Below are positions 10,536-22,841 of a stretch of DNA of 64,000 nucleotides, piece by piece. Numbering within the stretch: the first letter of the stretch is position 1; every line of letters starts with the position of its first letter. The position numbers were made by a program, and so were the translations under genes. The stretch covers positions 24,337,934-24,401,933 of the forward strand of contig NC_045138.2 in assembly GCF_008831285.2 (NCBI RefSeq), written 5' to 3'. The stretch is from Nymphaea colorata (lineage: Eukaryota; Streptophyta; Magnoliopsida; Nymphaeales; Nymphaeaceae). Under the pieces are notes generated by a model that was not told the origin of the DNA, searched no databases, and saw only the letters and a list, made by a program, of their open reading frames with translations.

Positions 10536-12724
10536 CTGTAAAGAGAAAATATAATATTTAGTTATGGTTATCAGTTCGAGATTATTGGCGTTGCCAACAT
10601 TATGAATGACATTAAAATGGCACAAACATGTTCTCGTATTTTAAAGAGAAAAGAAGAAAAATAAAGATCAATTAACAAGTAAACAAGCAATCAATATCAT
10701 AGAAGGAAGCAGATCAAGTTTATGAGAAGGGATTGGCTAAGTCGAACACTATTTTAATTGTGGAGTTAACATGTTCTAGTGCGTCCAGGAATCATGTCTT
10801 ACAGATCCAGAATGGACAAGCCAAGTGAATTGCTCATGTGGTTTACTAAAAAACCCACATGTCAGCACACGTGGAAACTCCTGGATTTAGGCAAGAATGA
10901 AAGCATCAATATCAAGGCCGTTTTCTTAAGATCCTGTCGTGGCCCAGTGGATTATCGAAATTCAGGGTAAACAAGCATATCTACTCGAAGAATCACACCT
11001 CTGCCAGTCAGAATATTACCCTGCTCAAAAAAATCCCTAGTTTCTTGATTGCAGATCAGGTTGAAATCAGAATTTGGTCATCTCAGAGAATCTCGGCAGT
11101 CGGTTTCTCAGGATTTCTGTTGTAGGATCAATCGGAGAGTGACAAGAAGAGGTAAGCACATCCTAGAGGTGGAAAATCAAGAAATTAAATGAACACAGAC
11201 CTGTATAGAATATCATTTTTTTCAATTCAAACTCGGAAAAAATCCCGCCAAAAATAAATACAAATAAATCTCTCCATCCATCTCCAGCGGAAATGTTATG
11301 AAAATGATAAAAAAACAACATAAGATCCGTAATATTGGGGCAAGGTTAAACAATGCATTACTTGATAAGTCATTTCTTTGTATCCTTTGCATGCCTATAG
11401 AGCTTTACTGCAAAAGTAACAGTAAAATTAAACTACTGAAAATTGGATTACAAAATCTCAAAAGGAAGTGAAACATTTTGAACAGCACTTTTTGGAACTC
11501 TCACTAGTAATTGTTAATCTTTGTCGTCCTTGAGAACCCTCTCATGCAGAACTTCACATAATACCCATATTTCGTAGCCTCATTCTGTCATTTATCACTT
11601 CGACATTCATGAAAGGAGAAAGCTTTCAGAATTATATATAACACCCATGTTTCAAAAAACCATAAAAATGGACAAAAAATAAACAAGGACATGAAAACTG
11701 AAAAATTACCTGTTGCATGCATTTCATAGTTCTTGCAACCCTCCCGTTCCAAAATTCAACCTTCATAATGAAATAGAAAGAACAGATGAGAAATAGTTTG
11801 AAAAAAAAAATGAGTTTCTTACTTAGAGGGGTTCATGTTTGTTATATTGGACATGCAAAAAAGTATGAAACAATTATGAGAAACTTCCAAAACAATGGGT
11901 TTCTCTGATATAAAGGTGGTTTCTTTTTAGAGGGGCTTGCAAATTAAAACCACAAAAATTTGCAAGTTGAATAATTATGTCAAATAAAGAGTTTGTTTGA
12001 GCAGCACATATTATAAAGTCAACATTCTTTGTTTGAAGTTTGAACTACTGGCAGAGGGAATTCATCCGGTATGAAACCATTTTTGACAATAAGGTTTTTT
12101 TATTGCTTCATCAGTTATTCTAACCACCAATCATCTGAGACCAATTCTCTTTGCAAAAGCAGTAAAGAAGGAAAGGAAAAAGGGAGGTAAATAAATGCAT
12201 ACCATCCTAGGAACTAGCAAAAATGTAAAGCTAAAATAGGCAAACATACCTATATAGGAAATAATTTTATCCAACTAGTTTTATTTTTTCAGAATTCACG
12301 AGGAACCAAACTTTACAAAAATTTCAGACATAACTGGCCCTCCCTGTTTTTCCCCTGGTTTATGGAATATAAAAACTAATGAAATTAAAGAATACATAGG
12401 AATCACTATGAGCAGTCAGATTAGATTAGATCACATGGATCACAGATTCTTCAAACAAATCCAAAGACTGAATAAATGCAAAAGATGAATGAGTAAGAAG
12501 AAGGAAACTACAACAATTAAATAAAAAACCATTGTACTCGCCAAGACAATACAGGATAAAAAACAGAAAAAAAAAAAAAATTACCACACAAGGGAACTCG
12601 AGCTCGGTTTCGCTCAAGAGAGAGAGCTTCCACAAGCTCTTCGTTAATCTAGCCACCTAGTCAACCCTGGGCCACAGACATCACTCGTGAGGAAGGAGTG
12701 GCACCCTGCCAAGGAGTTCAAGTT
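10536..12724. other. Intergenic or intron-like AT-rich DNA
   Basis: No convincing exon was found on either strand. If 10436-10535 and 12725-12937 belong to one minus-strand gene, this would be intron. Confidence 0.35.
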
Positions 12725-12937
12725 TCAGCACCTGATCTTCGCCTCAATCAGTTTTAGGCGCTCCTCCATCTTGCCAATGTCGCCGCCTGCAAGGAGCTCC
12801 CTCATGCTGGATAGCCGGTTACCGAAGATGGAGTGGACCGTGATCAGGTCGGCTGTCATATTCTTCGTAGTTGGGAGGATCTTCACTACCTGCTGAACCA
12901 TAGCGATCACCCACTCAAGCCTTTCTCTTGACGCCAT
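12725..12937 (-). pseudogene. EXO70-like N-terminal remnant or first exon
   Basis: From the ATG at 12937 the frame encodes 70 residues, beginning MASRERLEW and including ILPTTKNMTADLITV, RLSSMRELL and MEERLKLIEAKI. The order resembles the N-terminal helices of plant EXO70 exocyst subunits: a hydrophobic helix, a T-x-NM-T-x-D-hydrophobic stretch, an R-L-S region, then a charged helix. Full EXO70 proteins are about 600 residues. Here the frame stops at TGA and no continuation was found, so this is either a truncated pseudogene or an exon ending at a possible donor (AG|GTGCTG) just before the stop. The family assignment is by memory of the pattern and is tentative. Confidence 0.35.
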
Positions 12938-12970
12938 GGACGATCCCCTTCCATCTCTCCATAGAAACAT

Positions 12971-15851
12971 GAAAACCTAAAATCCCCTAGTCTAGAACCT
13001 TCAAATCAAGATAGAAAACCTTCACCATAACTGCAGTTGCTCCAAACAAATTAACAAAATCAAACGAGAGATTGAGATGGATTAAGGCATAGAAATGCAT
13101 AGAAAATTGATTAGTCCAGGATTCAAAGAAATATCCATCGCTGCTCTCGGCTGTTCATGTTAAGTGTTGCCTAAAAGAACACCTGAACCTAGAAGCCGAA
13201 CCACCAGCGGCTTCTTCTGCGGGAAGGCTGGGGATGCTGAGAAACAACTCCCGTGACGACTCTCAAAATCGATCGAGATCAACTGATCGATCCAAACCCT
13301 CTATCTTTTCCTCAGCTAAAACCTACCTCCCCACTGGATTGAAAATGTTGCCGCGAAAATGAAAAGCTCGTACAGAGAAAAAGGGAAAAAAGGAAACTCT
13401 CATTGATCTGGGTTTGAGTGCGTTTATATATAGGATTCTGGGGAAGAAAACAACACTCTCGATCAATTCAAAAAGGAGTGCGCAGAAACCTCAACCAAAG
13501 AGAACAAAAGCCGAGTTCTGTGTCGCAACCACAGAAAGCATGCATGCAATCATCGAAATGAAAATGACAAACGGCTTCCACGGAGAAACCCACACTCACT
13601 CCACAAATCTCGAACCAGAAAGACGCACCGAGAGACGGACTGCTCCGGCAGAAAGAAGGTAGGGAGACCATACCTGTGAGTCTGAGGGCGATGGCAAGGG
13701 GAGGAGAAGTGGCTCAACGGCGCGCGCGAGAGACACCAACAGTGAGAGGGTGAGGGAGAGGACGGAGGAGAGAACGACGGACAGAGAAAGCGCGGGAAGG
13801 ACTTCAATGGAGGGAGACTCTCAATCGGTTGCCGGTTGGCTCTTCTTAATCGGTTTCGAAATTTCGATATGAAATCACCGATAACTCGGTTCTTGAAACC
13901 GATACGTATACAATTTCTTACTCTCCACACCAAAAGCATATGAAACAAGCAACTAATCGAGCAAACGAGTTTGGACGAGCTCCAACACAAACACAATTGG
14001 TCGAGTCAACCTCGACTCGAGTTTGAGCCAAGATCGAGCTGACCAAAACAACAGTCAAGCCGAGCTCGAGCTGACCGAACTCGTGTTCGACTCTACTCGT
14101 GTTCAGCCCTTGTTTAGACACCCATAACTCGATTCTTCAAAACAGCCACACACACTGAACGACACCACGCATACAGGCCAATATATTTACTAAAGGTTTC
14201 CCATATAACTGCAGATGATTTCAAATGTCTAAATTATTTAGGAGGGAAAAATTTTACAAGAGCACCAAAAGTGTATGCTTACTTTGATTTTCAAAGAATA
14301 CCTGCACATATTAAACAAGATTTTACCTGTTGAGACATATATATGATTAATGAATGATAACTCATTTTTTTTCAGCAGCCTAATATGTCAAGTTAAATAT
14401 ATATATACGTAGGAAATGAGTCTAGTTGTAGGGACGTTGCTTATTTAGAAAAAAGGAATTATTTATGTACCGCGTCCAAAAAATCCAGCAATTTTTTCGG
14501 TCGCCAATGGAACCTCCTCGGTATATTTTTTCGGTCGCCTTTCTGAAGGGAAAAAACTGAAAATTTCAAGATAAAAGTTTGAAATTTAAAATAATGTGCT
14601 CTATTTTAGGTAAAAAAAAAATGTAAATTAATTGTAAATTATTTCTGTACGATATATAACTATTGAAAGTTCATGAGCCGCTCCTTGGAAACAAATTGCA
14701 CCAACCTACCTAAATCTCACTCATGATTGAATCTTTTACAATATATTTCCTTTGTCAACCTTTGACCCTTTTTAGTATTCAAACTGGTGTTAGGTAGATA
14801 TCTACCAATTATTTAAATGTAATTTATCAAACCTACTTAATCAAAAACTTTATATTGAATGTTTTCAAAATCAGTGTACTTGTTCGATAAAATAAGCCGG
14901 GTTTAAATCTTGACTCCATGCTAGCTCTAGCTCAAAACAAGGAGTCTTAGCTGGTCCCCTGCATCATCCTTTGACATAATTTTTCCAATTATTTGTTAAT
15001 TAAAAAATGACTTCTATAAATGAAACTTAACTTCATCTAACTGCTGTCCACTTGAAAGTAATGGTTTCAACATTTAATGCCTTGTTTTGAGAAGTTAAGT
15101 CTCATACTTAAAGGGCTTATAAAGTGGGTTGTTAAAAAGCTGGTTGAAACCAAAACTACTAAAAAGCCTACTGACATCTATCAAACTCAATATGATAATA
15201 TCAAAGCCAGTTTCAATAGACCTGAGCCCGCGGCCTAAGAAAGCCGGCCCGATAATGTATCGGGCCAGCCCGGGTCAGCCCGATTTGACCTGATTAACAT
15301 TTTAATATTATTTTTATATAATATATATGTATTAAAAATATATTTTATATTCAAAAAAATTTATTTTATATTTAAAAATATATTTTATTTTAATCCGTCG
15401 AGCCAGACATGGGTGCTGGGTATTGGGCTTGGGCTCGGGCTCAGGTATTGAATATCGGGTCCGACTCTTATTGGGCCAGGCCAATCCGATGCCCAAGTCT
15501 AAGTTTCAACACTAGAACTTGGGGTCTTACATGTGTGGACGGAGTATATATGCCTTAAAGAATGGTAGATTGTAATGCTCCACTTATAATGACAGAAATT
15601 CTGCACTAGAAGATACTATTCAAATAATTTTAAATTATTTGGTACTTTAATATATTCGAATGAGCAAACTGTCCAAGGAATCAATTAATAGAACAATCTA
15701 TTTTGTGAGACTTATGAGGTTCAATGCCCACATCCCACATGCTCACATGCCGCTCCACCACTAGGCACAGGCACATGCAGTTTTCTATCCTTCTATATAT
15801 ATATATATATATGTGAGTATTATGGCTTAAGGCCTATACTTACAAGTGTGA
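12971..15851. other. Intergenic DNA with low-complexity palindromic repeats
   Basis: No gene seen. Around 13960-14120 are repeated CTCGAGCTCG/ACTCGAG-type words, and around 15215-15500 repeated GGGCTCGGGC/CGGGCC-type words. Both are typical of degenerate dispersed plant repeats. A TA microsatellite lies near 15798-15812. Confidence 0.4.
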
Positions 15852-16035
15852 TTAGGGGCGAAGTTAGAAATTTTTCATGAAAATGGTCGAATTAAAGTTC
15901 CTAAATTTTGTTTGGTGCTGAAATATCCTTTTCTAAAATTTTTGTATAAAACAAGTGAAATTTTCTAAAATTTACATGTATTTTTTTTTTTAAATTTTAA
16001 GATGGCTCATGCGAGCTCTACCTTAGCTCCGCTGA
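15852..16035 (+). repeat. Dispersed repeat family, copy B
   Basis: Second copy of the element at 9404. It begins GGGGCGAAGTTAGAAATTTTTC, carries GTATAAAACAAGTGAAATTTT, and ends with CTACCTTAGCTCCGCTGACC. Same orientation as copy A. Non-coding. Confidence 0.45.
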
Positions 16036-16363
16036 CCGTATAAAACTTATTTTCTATTGGTATTTTCAAGGAATAACTAAAAGTGAAAAAGCTAAGTTAG
16101 TTTTTTTTTTCTTTTTTTTTCTTTTTTTTTATTTAATTTGACCAAGGTTCGTATCGGTCTGCTTAATTAGTTTGGATGGGAGGATCACAGAGATCTCGGC
16201 CACTTCAGGTCAACCAGATCTTCAACCGCAGGCGATCAAGTGAGAGACAGAGAACATGATACTTCGATATACTTTCGCTAGTGAGAGAATACTTCTCTCA
16301 CGATCCATGTGGTCAGATCCAAATCTGCATTTTATAGTCAATATTTAATCCCTAACTTATTTC

Positions 16364-17270
16364 CCTCATTGAATATCTGAGCAAGATCAAGAGCATGTAA
16401 TCCAAGGAAGACCTTACAACGTGGACTTTCAATTCAATTACTCTTTACTTTATGATATTTCGACAGTTGTAGTGGAATTCTAGAATATTGAAAAGCAATA
16501 ACGCGTAAGTCCTTGCTTTATAAATCATTGTGGATCATTGGCAGTGCAATTCCTTGCTTTTTTTTTTTCAACTTGATTTTATCTCACTCTAAAGTTCACC
16601 AATTGAAACAACAGGAAATACTTATTTTTTATGTTGGGCATGTTCAAAAACCATGTTCTGTAAACAAAACTATATATATATATATATATACAAACATATA
16701 ATATAAAAATTTCTAAATTTTATGTATGTAAAGTTCATATTTTATGCGCATTCTAGTAGCAAATTCATTCAAGAGCCTTTTTATTTAATTGACAAAGAGA
16801 TGAAACAGAATACAAGAGTCTTTACAGCAGGAATGAAGCTTAGATCAGAAACATCGGTAAAAGTTCACCACTCAAAATTCTTTGCCTCATTGAATATCTG
16901 AGCAAGATCAAGAACATGTAATCCAATGAAGACCTTACAACATGGACTGTCAATTTAATTACTCCTCACTTTATGATATTTCGACGGTTGTTGTGGAATT
17001 CTATAATATTGAAAAGCAGTAAAGCGTAAGTCCTAAAAAAGTTTCTTTATAAATCATTGTGGATCATTGGCAGTGCAACTCCTTGCTTTTTTTTTTTCAA
17101 CTTGATTTTATCTCACTCTAAAGTTCACCAATTGAAACAACAGGAGCTACTTATTTTTTATATTGGCCATGTTCAAAAACCATGTTCTGTAAACAAAACT
17201 ATATATATATGTAAAATTTTATAAATTTTATGTATGTAAAGTTCATACGTCAAGAGTCTTTCATTTAATT
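16364..17270. repeat. Direct tandem duplication, period 521 bp
   Basis: The unit beginning CCTCATTGAATATCTGAGCA at 16364 recurs at 16885 and stays closely similar for about 350 bp. It includes a shared GATATTTCGAC block, a poly-T run, TTGAAACAACAGGA and a TA repeat. The second copy has lost most of the TA tract. A further fragment (GAATGAAGCTTAGATCAGAAAC, near 16832) recurs near 17645. No coding content. Confidence 0.8.
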
Positions 17271-19066
17271 GACAAAATGGGGGATGACACAGAAGACACG
17301 ACTTGTCTTTGCACAGAATCTCTCTAATCATGAAACTCTTTAAAATGTCATTAAGTCACCTCCACCAACAGTTAGACGAAACTTTTCCCTCTGATCCAGA
17401 AAGACCAATCTATATGCAGAATTTCAAAGGAACTAAGAAAATCAACTCTACAAACGAAGAAAATTCTACGTCAAAACCACTTTTTTGTCTACGTAAGAAA
17501 TTTTTGCCAACAATCTATTACTTCGACCATTTTCTAGTCAATTCTTCAGTGTAGATGAAGGAATTAAACGGTAAGAACGTTTGCATTTTCGTGCAAAAGT
17601 AAAAAGCATCGAACGTATGCTTCTTTCTGGCACTTTACAGCAAGAATGAAGCTTAGATCAGAAACAAACATCGGTAAAACTGAGGCTCGTTCGTAGAATT
17701 TCTGTCAAAACGAAGGCCTGGAAATCAAAATTTCCTTCAGATCAATAATTGCCGGACATTGAAGACGACCCGCACACATCACACAGACAACACGCGTTCC
17801 CAACTCCCATCTCCCAAACTCCCAGACAAGATTTTCGTCTCCACCCTTCCACAGAATTCCGTCTCTTAGTTTGCTTCTCTCAGGGGAAAACAGAAACAAA
17901 TTACAGCAGTGAAAAAGGAGGAGAGTTCAGACCTCAAAGTATCTTCAGACATTTACTCACTTCACATGTCATATTGATGAGCCAATTTCTTTTCCCGATC
18001 TTCCCGCCGCTCATTTAACCATGGAATGAAAAAAGAACGGTTCAAATTTAATATGGAGGCATTAACCTGTGCAGCCAGATTCAGAGCAACCAGAAATGCT
18101 GGAAAACTGTGGCTGTGAGTTGAAAGGGGAAAGGCTTCTGGTTTTTTCCTTTCTTCATATCCTCTCCCCAACCACCTGATTTTTCGTTGGGGCCACCATT
18201 AGAGCCCTGCAATAAGTGTCTGGATTTAATGACAGTGTAATTCTAAAACGTTGGGAGTTAGACTACTTAGATTATTCGTGAACACGAAGTTGTTGACAAG
18301 TTCTGTCTCCACCAGCCAACGAACGTAATCATCCAATTAATGCAACAGTTTCCTAGAAAAGAGATATCAAGCTCGATTACCAGTGCGCTTCGAAGAGAGA
18401 GAATAAAAGAAAGTGTACAACTGTTTCGAGAAAATTGAATGCCTTGGACCAAGACCGGAAGCCATGGGCGCCGTTGCCTGCTCCTTAGATGAAAGGAAGG
18501 AGAAGAAGAAAGGGGAAAACAACCATTGGTGCGGTGCCCATTATGATCTATCACAATATGATGCCCATCGACAAAACAATGCTTTCTGCATTACCAAAAC
18601 CCGAATGCTCGCATTGAGAAAAGTTTATTAAGATATAATTTTTTTTCTGCAACTTGGTTCTTCTCTCTAAAACACAGTGTGACCCCCAACTTACACAGCC
18701 ATGTGGGCGCGTCCAAAATGATAAGAATAGACAAACAAACAAAAAACGTTTAAAAATGGCCGGTCGTTTCTGTTATCACTTAACCGGTAACAATATCACA
18801 GAGACAAGAACAAAAACCGAAAAAGTGTTCGGTAGTTCTTGCGAACAACACACTGAAGAACTATACTCAGAAAAACTAAGCTTGAGAACGAAAGAAGAAC
18901 AAAAATCTCAGAAACACAAGTCTGGCACAGTTATTTTTTACGCAACAAATTTCTATTGACCTCTAGAAACTAAGATTAGTTTGTATATATACAAACACGA
19001 TCGGCCACTAGCAAAACTCTCCTCCGAAAGCTCATCGAAGAGATGGTTCGATCGATCTGCCGGACG
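17271..19066. other. Intergenic region
   Basis: Only short unrelated frames on both strands, none with recognisable protein features. Part of 18900-19066 is probably 3'-UTR of the small minus-strand gene that ends at 19067. Confidence 0.35.
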
Positions 19067-19273
19067 TCAAGCGTAGGATTTGAGGACGGCTCCGCAGAAA
19101 GAGCAGACAATGGCCTTGCAAGTGCTCCAGTAGAAGGGAATGGTGCAGAATCGGGTGGACGTTTTCATGTCCGCCACTCGCGCTCCTGCTCCGCATCTCG
19201 AGCAGATTCCGGCGGCCGGCTTGGTCCTCCCGACCGTCTTCTTCTGATCCACCAAGCAGCAGAAGAACACCAT
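19067..19273 (-). CDS. Small zinc-ribbon-like plant protein, 68 aa
   Basis: A single-exon frame of 68 residues beginning MVFFCCLVDQKK. It contains two Cys pairs, GICSRCG (Cys24, Cys27) and VCSFCG (Cys57, Cys60), separated by a basic and aromatic stretch with FCTIPFYW. This spacing suggests a small zinc ribbon. It resembles short uncharacterised plant proteins of the same architecture that I recall; their function is not established, so none is assigned. The frame extends upstream without a stop for seven codons, but the first of those is GTG. The ATG at 19273 is the first one after the putative TATA box. The Cys pattern favours this frame over the two overlapping minus-strand frames, which are Ser/Arg-rich. 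Confidence 0.65.
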   Translation of the reverse strand: MVFFCCLVDQKKTVGRTKPAAGICSRCGAGARVADMKTSTRFCTIPFYWSTCKAIVCSFCGAVLKSYA

Positions 19274-19375
19274 TTTCCTTCGCTTCCTCCCCACAGGTGA
19301 CCGGACTCTGGCGACGTAATTTTCTGAGTGTAGAGGCTTCTCCAGTTTGGTGGAACGCCTCGCTCGCTTCTTTTC

Positions 19376-19385
19376 TTATATATAG
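19376..19385 (-). promoter_or_regulatory. Putative TATA box of the zinc-ribbon-like gene
   Basis: On the minus strand CTATATATAAG lies about 105 bases before the ATG at 19273. Expected initiation is near 19350, and no ATG occurs between there and 19273. Confidence 0.55.
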
Positions 19386-19887
19386 AGGGAGTTGGAGGGA
19401 GTGAGCACTGATTCGATCGACGGCTGACATTCTTAAAGTATCTACGTGTCGAGATCTGGGAATAATGAGTTGCCAACTGTCATCCACGTCTTCATTGATT
19501 CGTAGAGAATTTATTATTTAAAAGCAGAATAGGTTAGGGGGTGGACCCGGGACGCCGCCTTGACCCGCCCTCAGCGCAGACCCGATCAACCGACGGCAAC
19601 GATTAATTTAAAGGCCAAAACTCATTTAAAATCTGAAAAAATAGCCAAAATTCATTTAAAATCTGAAAAAAAAAACAAAGAAGAATCATTTAAGAAAAAA
19701 AAATATGATAACGTATTCAAACTTTGGTCAACTTGGTGAAGATGTTGGACTCATTGATCGCCGAAGGATGTAAGCATTTTAACTAGATGAACCTTACGGT
19801 ATAGTTTAATAGTAACCCATTCAATCCCTACCTGCCACAAATTAATTAAAAGGGTTGTTGGGCGTTGAAGGGTAGAGTGCAATCGGG

Positions 19888-20060
19888 TGGTAAGGTGGCT
19901 CATATGGTTTGAACCGAGTAGTTGAAGGTTTGAACCCAGTGGTCACTGTTACTCTTTAGTGTATTACTTCGAGGTTTCAACCCCGAGGTCGGTGTGTCAC
20001 TTTTTATGCTGCAAACAGTAGCAATTTAGACACCTGAGTTGAACGAATGTGACTTAGCAA
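19888..20060 (+). mobile_element. Possible tRNA-derived SINE
   Basis: TGGCTCATATGG at 19896 resembles a pol III A box and GGTTTGAACCC at 19927 a B box, about 31 bases apart, as in tRNA-derived SINE heads. A non-coding body of about 120 bp follows. No clear poly-A or T tail or target duplication was identified. Confidence 0.35.
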
Positions 20061-20750
20061 ACCAAAACCATTGAGTCATAGGGATATGATCTTAAAAGGT
20101 TTTAGGTCTAAGACAATTTCCTTTAAGTAAACACTAAATAACGAATACAATTGGAGGTAAAACCGTGAAAGTATCCTTCTCTTATTAAATTAGTCTGAAT
20201 TTATTTCATTGTTCATTGGTAATGGTAGTTCACTAAAATTAGCAATAAAGTGCAAGTTAAAATTTTTCATGAATGAGTTTTGCCCATCAACAACTTTGAA
20301 TGCACGTTCAGCTCATGCTTAGATCTAAGAGTAAAATTCTCTCATCTTCAAGGCGTTGAGCCCCACTCCGAAAGTTTGCATTCCTTCATGTCGAAGGCAC
20401 TACCGATTTAAAAAAAAAAAATTGCTTCTAGATATGGATTTTTTTTTTTGTCACAGACAGATATTCAAGGCAACTGTTCCAAAATTAAAATGTAAAAAAA
20501 TATTTTTTTTATTCATTTAAACAACTAAAAATATATGCACGATGTTGCGCCCTATTCCATGATAATGCTTGAATGTGGGAGTGAAACTGCAGCATGAGTT
20601 GTCTGAGTCGAAATATTTTTAATGGCCAGAAAGCGCCATCAAACAGAACAGTTGAAAAAATTTTCCATATAAATAAGAAATCTTTCACTTCACAGACAAG
20701 CTACTACATGGTGTCTCGGTCAACGAGCACATTCTAAAACTAAAATATTG

Positions 20751-20892
20751 ACTCCCCACAAAAAATTAACATTTAAATATTGCTTAGCAGGAGTGATTCT
20801 TCCTTTCATTTGTTGAAGTCAACTCCCCACAAAAAATTAACATTTAAATATTGCTTAGCAGGAGTGGTTCTTCCTTTCGTTTCTTGAAGTCA
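20751..20892. repeat. Tandem duplication, period 71 bp, two copies
   Basis: ACTCCCCACAAAAAATTAAC at 20751 recurs at 20822, with only a few mismatches over the 71-bp unit. No coding content. Confidence 0.85.
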
Positions 20893-22075
20893 ACTTAAAT
20901 ATGATGTCTCTATACTCTTTTTAAACGATAGTCATTGATCTTCTGTTGCATCAATAAAAAGGAATAAGTTCAGGAGTCAAGGAAGTGCTCGTTCTTTCTG
21001 GCTCTTCCTTCAAAACCTTTAAATTAAGTGGAAGAAGGTCACAAGTTTATTGCCAAAGACGCATTTCCTTTGACATGATTCGGCAGGAGTCTGCCTAACT
21101 TGCTTATTGAGAAAAGAGAAGGAATCTATCGAAATGCCGACTATTTCAGCAACTTGATAAACTCACATGGATACGAAGATGAGAAATTGGGGATCAACTA
21201 ATTAAACCAGCAAGAATAATGTGATAACATGGTACAAGATCACCCTATCTTTTTCAACCCCCATTCCCAAAGTTTTGTATTAAATCGAGATTTGGGTGGA
21301 GTATGGTATACTAATCAATTTAGATTGTCGCGATCTCGCTGTTTATAATTCAGGAGAATATCACCCATAAGAATTGAATCAACGATGCGTCTTCTACATG
21401 ACTTCCTGCTCAATCCACTATGCTACGGCCCTTAAAGCAAGTATCACCTTATGTTTGGAAACTTTTAAATGCACTCAATTTGTTTCACTCGAGAAGCATC
21501 TAAGGGCTGCTATTTAGCCTGATTTTGGCCATCTTATATGGTTGGAATACGATTCAAAGATTGTTGTTCTTAATTGGTATTTGCTGAATTGGACGAAATC
21601 TAGTTGTTGGTGTATTTAAAACCAATACGAGTTCAAATTGCCGACTTCTCTATAAGTCAACTACAATTTCCCCAAGGCATGTGCATATGAATATTCGGTG
21701 CCGTATGATTCGAGCTCTACCTCTGGGTAGGTTAGCTTAATTAAGGCATGTGTTTGGTTTCAAATTGAGTTGACTTGATATCTAACTTTTTCTTGTCTTT
21801 TTACTGAATTAGATCTCTCCTTTGATATATTAATTGTCGCAAACCCAAACCCGTGTTGAAGCGCTGGCATTTGTAGTATTTTGTGAATCTATCTAAATAT
21901 AAATATTTTAGACAGATTCATGAAACACTATATTAGTTTTTATTGCCAATGCTCCCCTTAATAATTTAATTAATAACATATTATGTGCTCTCTCTTTCTC
22001 ACTTTCTTGTTGGAAACATTTCATTTACATACTTCTCATTTTTACTTGACACCTCTCTCTCTCCCTCTTTCTTAG

Positions 22076-22078
<3 letters not shown>

Positions 22079-22119
<41 letters not shown>

Positions 22120-22149
22120 GACACACACACACTAAGAGAGAGAGAGAGA
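22079..22149. repeat. Compound microsatellite (AT)n-(AC)n-(AG)n
   Basis: About 17 AT units, then a short GTATATAG link, about 6 AC units and about 7 AG units. Confidence 0.9.
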
Positions 22150-22841
22150 TATCTCTACTATATTTTAACACCACAACAAGAAGTAGCATCGATATAGATC
22201 GAATAGGAGACAGCTCTGATAAGTTACCCTAGGAAGAGAAAGAGAGAAAGAGAGGGGGAGGGTTCTGCATATGTGGATCAAGAGTAACCTATTAATGTAA
22301 CTTCGGTTTAGTTATAAAATCTAAAATTTTTAGGAAGCATGTAAATGAATATAGTTTTCTTAAAATATCAATATGAAAAGAAGATTCTTTTTCGGAGTCC
22401 TTGTGGGCAATTGCCGATAAGGTACCTTCACTCCTTGTTTAGAGTTATTGGTGCCTAATGAGGAGATAATACATCTTTGTTTTAATGCCGCTCCTCACCT
22501 TATATGACATAAAAATATAGATGGGCGACACATCTTTTCCATGCCAGCAATCCCACTTAGATATGTCATAATCCGCTAAATGAATGCAGTCACATCTTTG
22601 AACCGTTTTGGGACAAGAGGTGGACTGCAGGATTTAGTAGCAGAGTTGGTTTATTTCAATTAGATGAACACTAGATATTGAGCTTCCTGTTGAATCAATG
22701 GCAGTTTCATAGAGTAGATGATATAACGATCTATCATAGAGTAGATGATAACTCTATGAAATGGTGTAGTGCGTTGAGTCTTACTGCACTCCATTTCTCT
22801 GTGGTGATTTCTTATCACTCGCTACGCCAATTAACTTTCCA

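Larger units (their letters stand above)
19500..22841. other. Gene-poor AT-rich intergenic DNA
   Basis: No gene recognised. Contains a SINE-like element, a 71-bp tandem duplication and a compound microsatellite, listed separately. Near 22700-22765 there is a small imperfect hairpin and tandem of TCATAGAGTAGATGAT. Confidence 0.4.

Noticed and set aside
13414-14121. Several 67- to 148-codon frames on both strands
   Set aside because: They overlap each other in antisense and cross palindromic CTCGAG repeat DNA; no protein-like features.
19032-19487. Two longer minus-strand frames (151 and 103 codons) overlapping the small zinc-ribbon-like gene
   Set aside because: They are Ser/Arg-rich, cross the putative TATA box at 19376-19385, and lack the CxxC pattern that marks the 68-aa frame as real.
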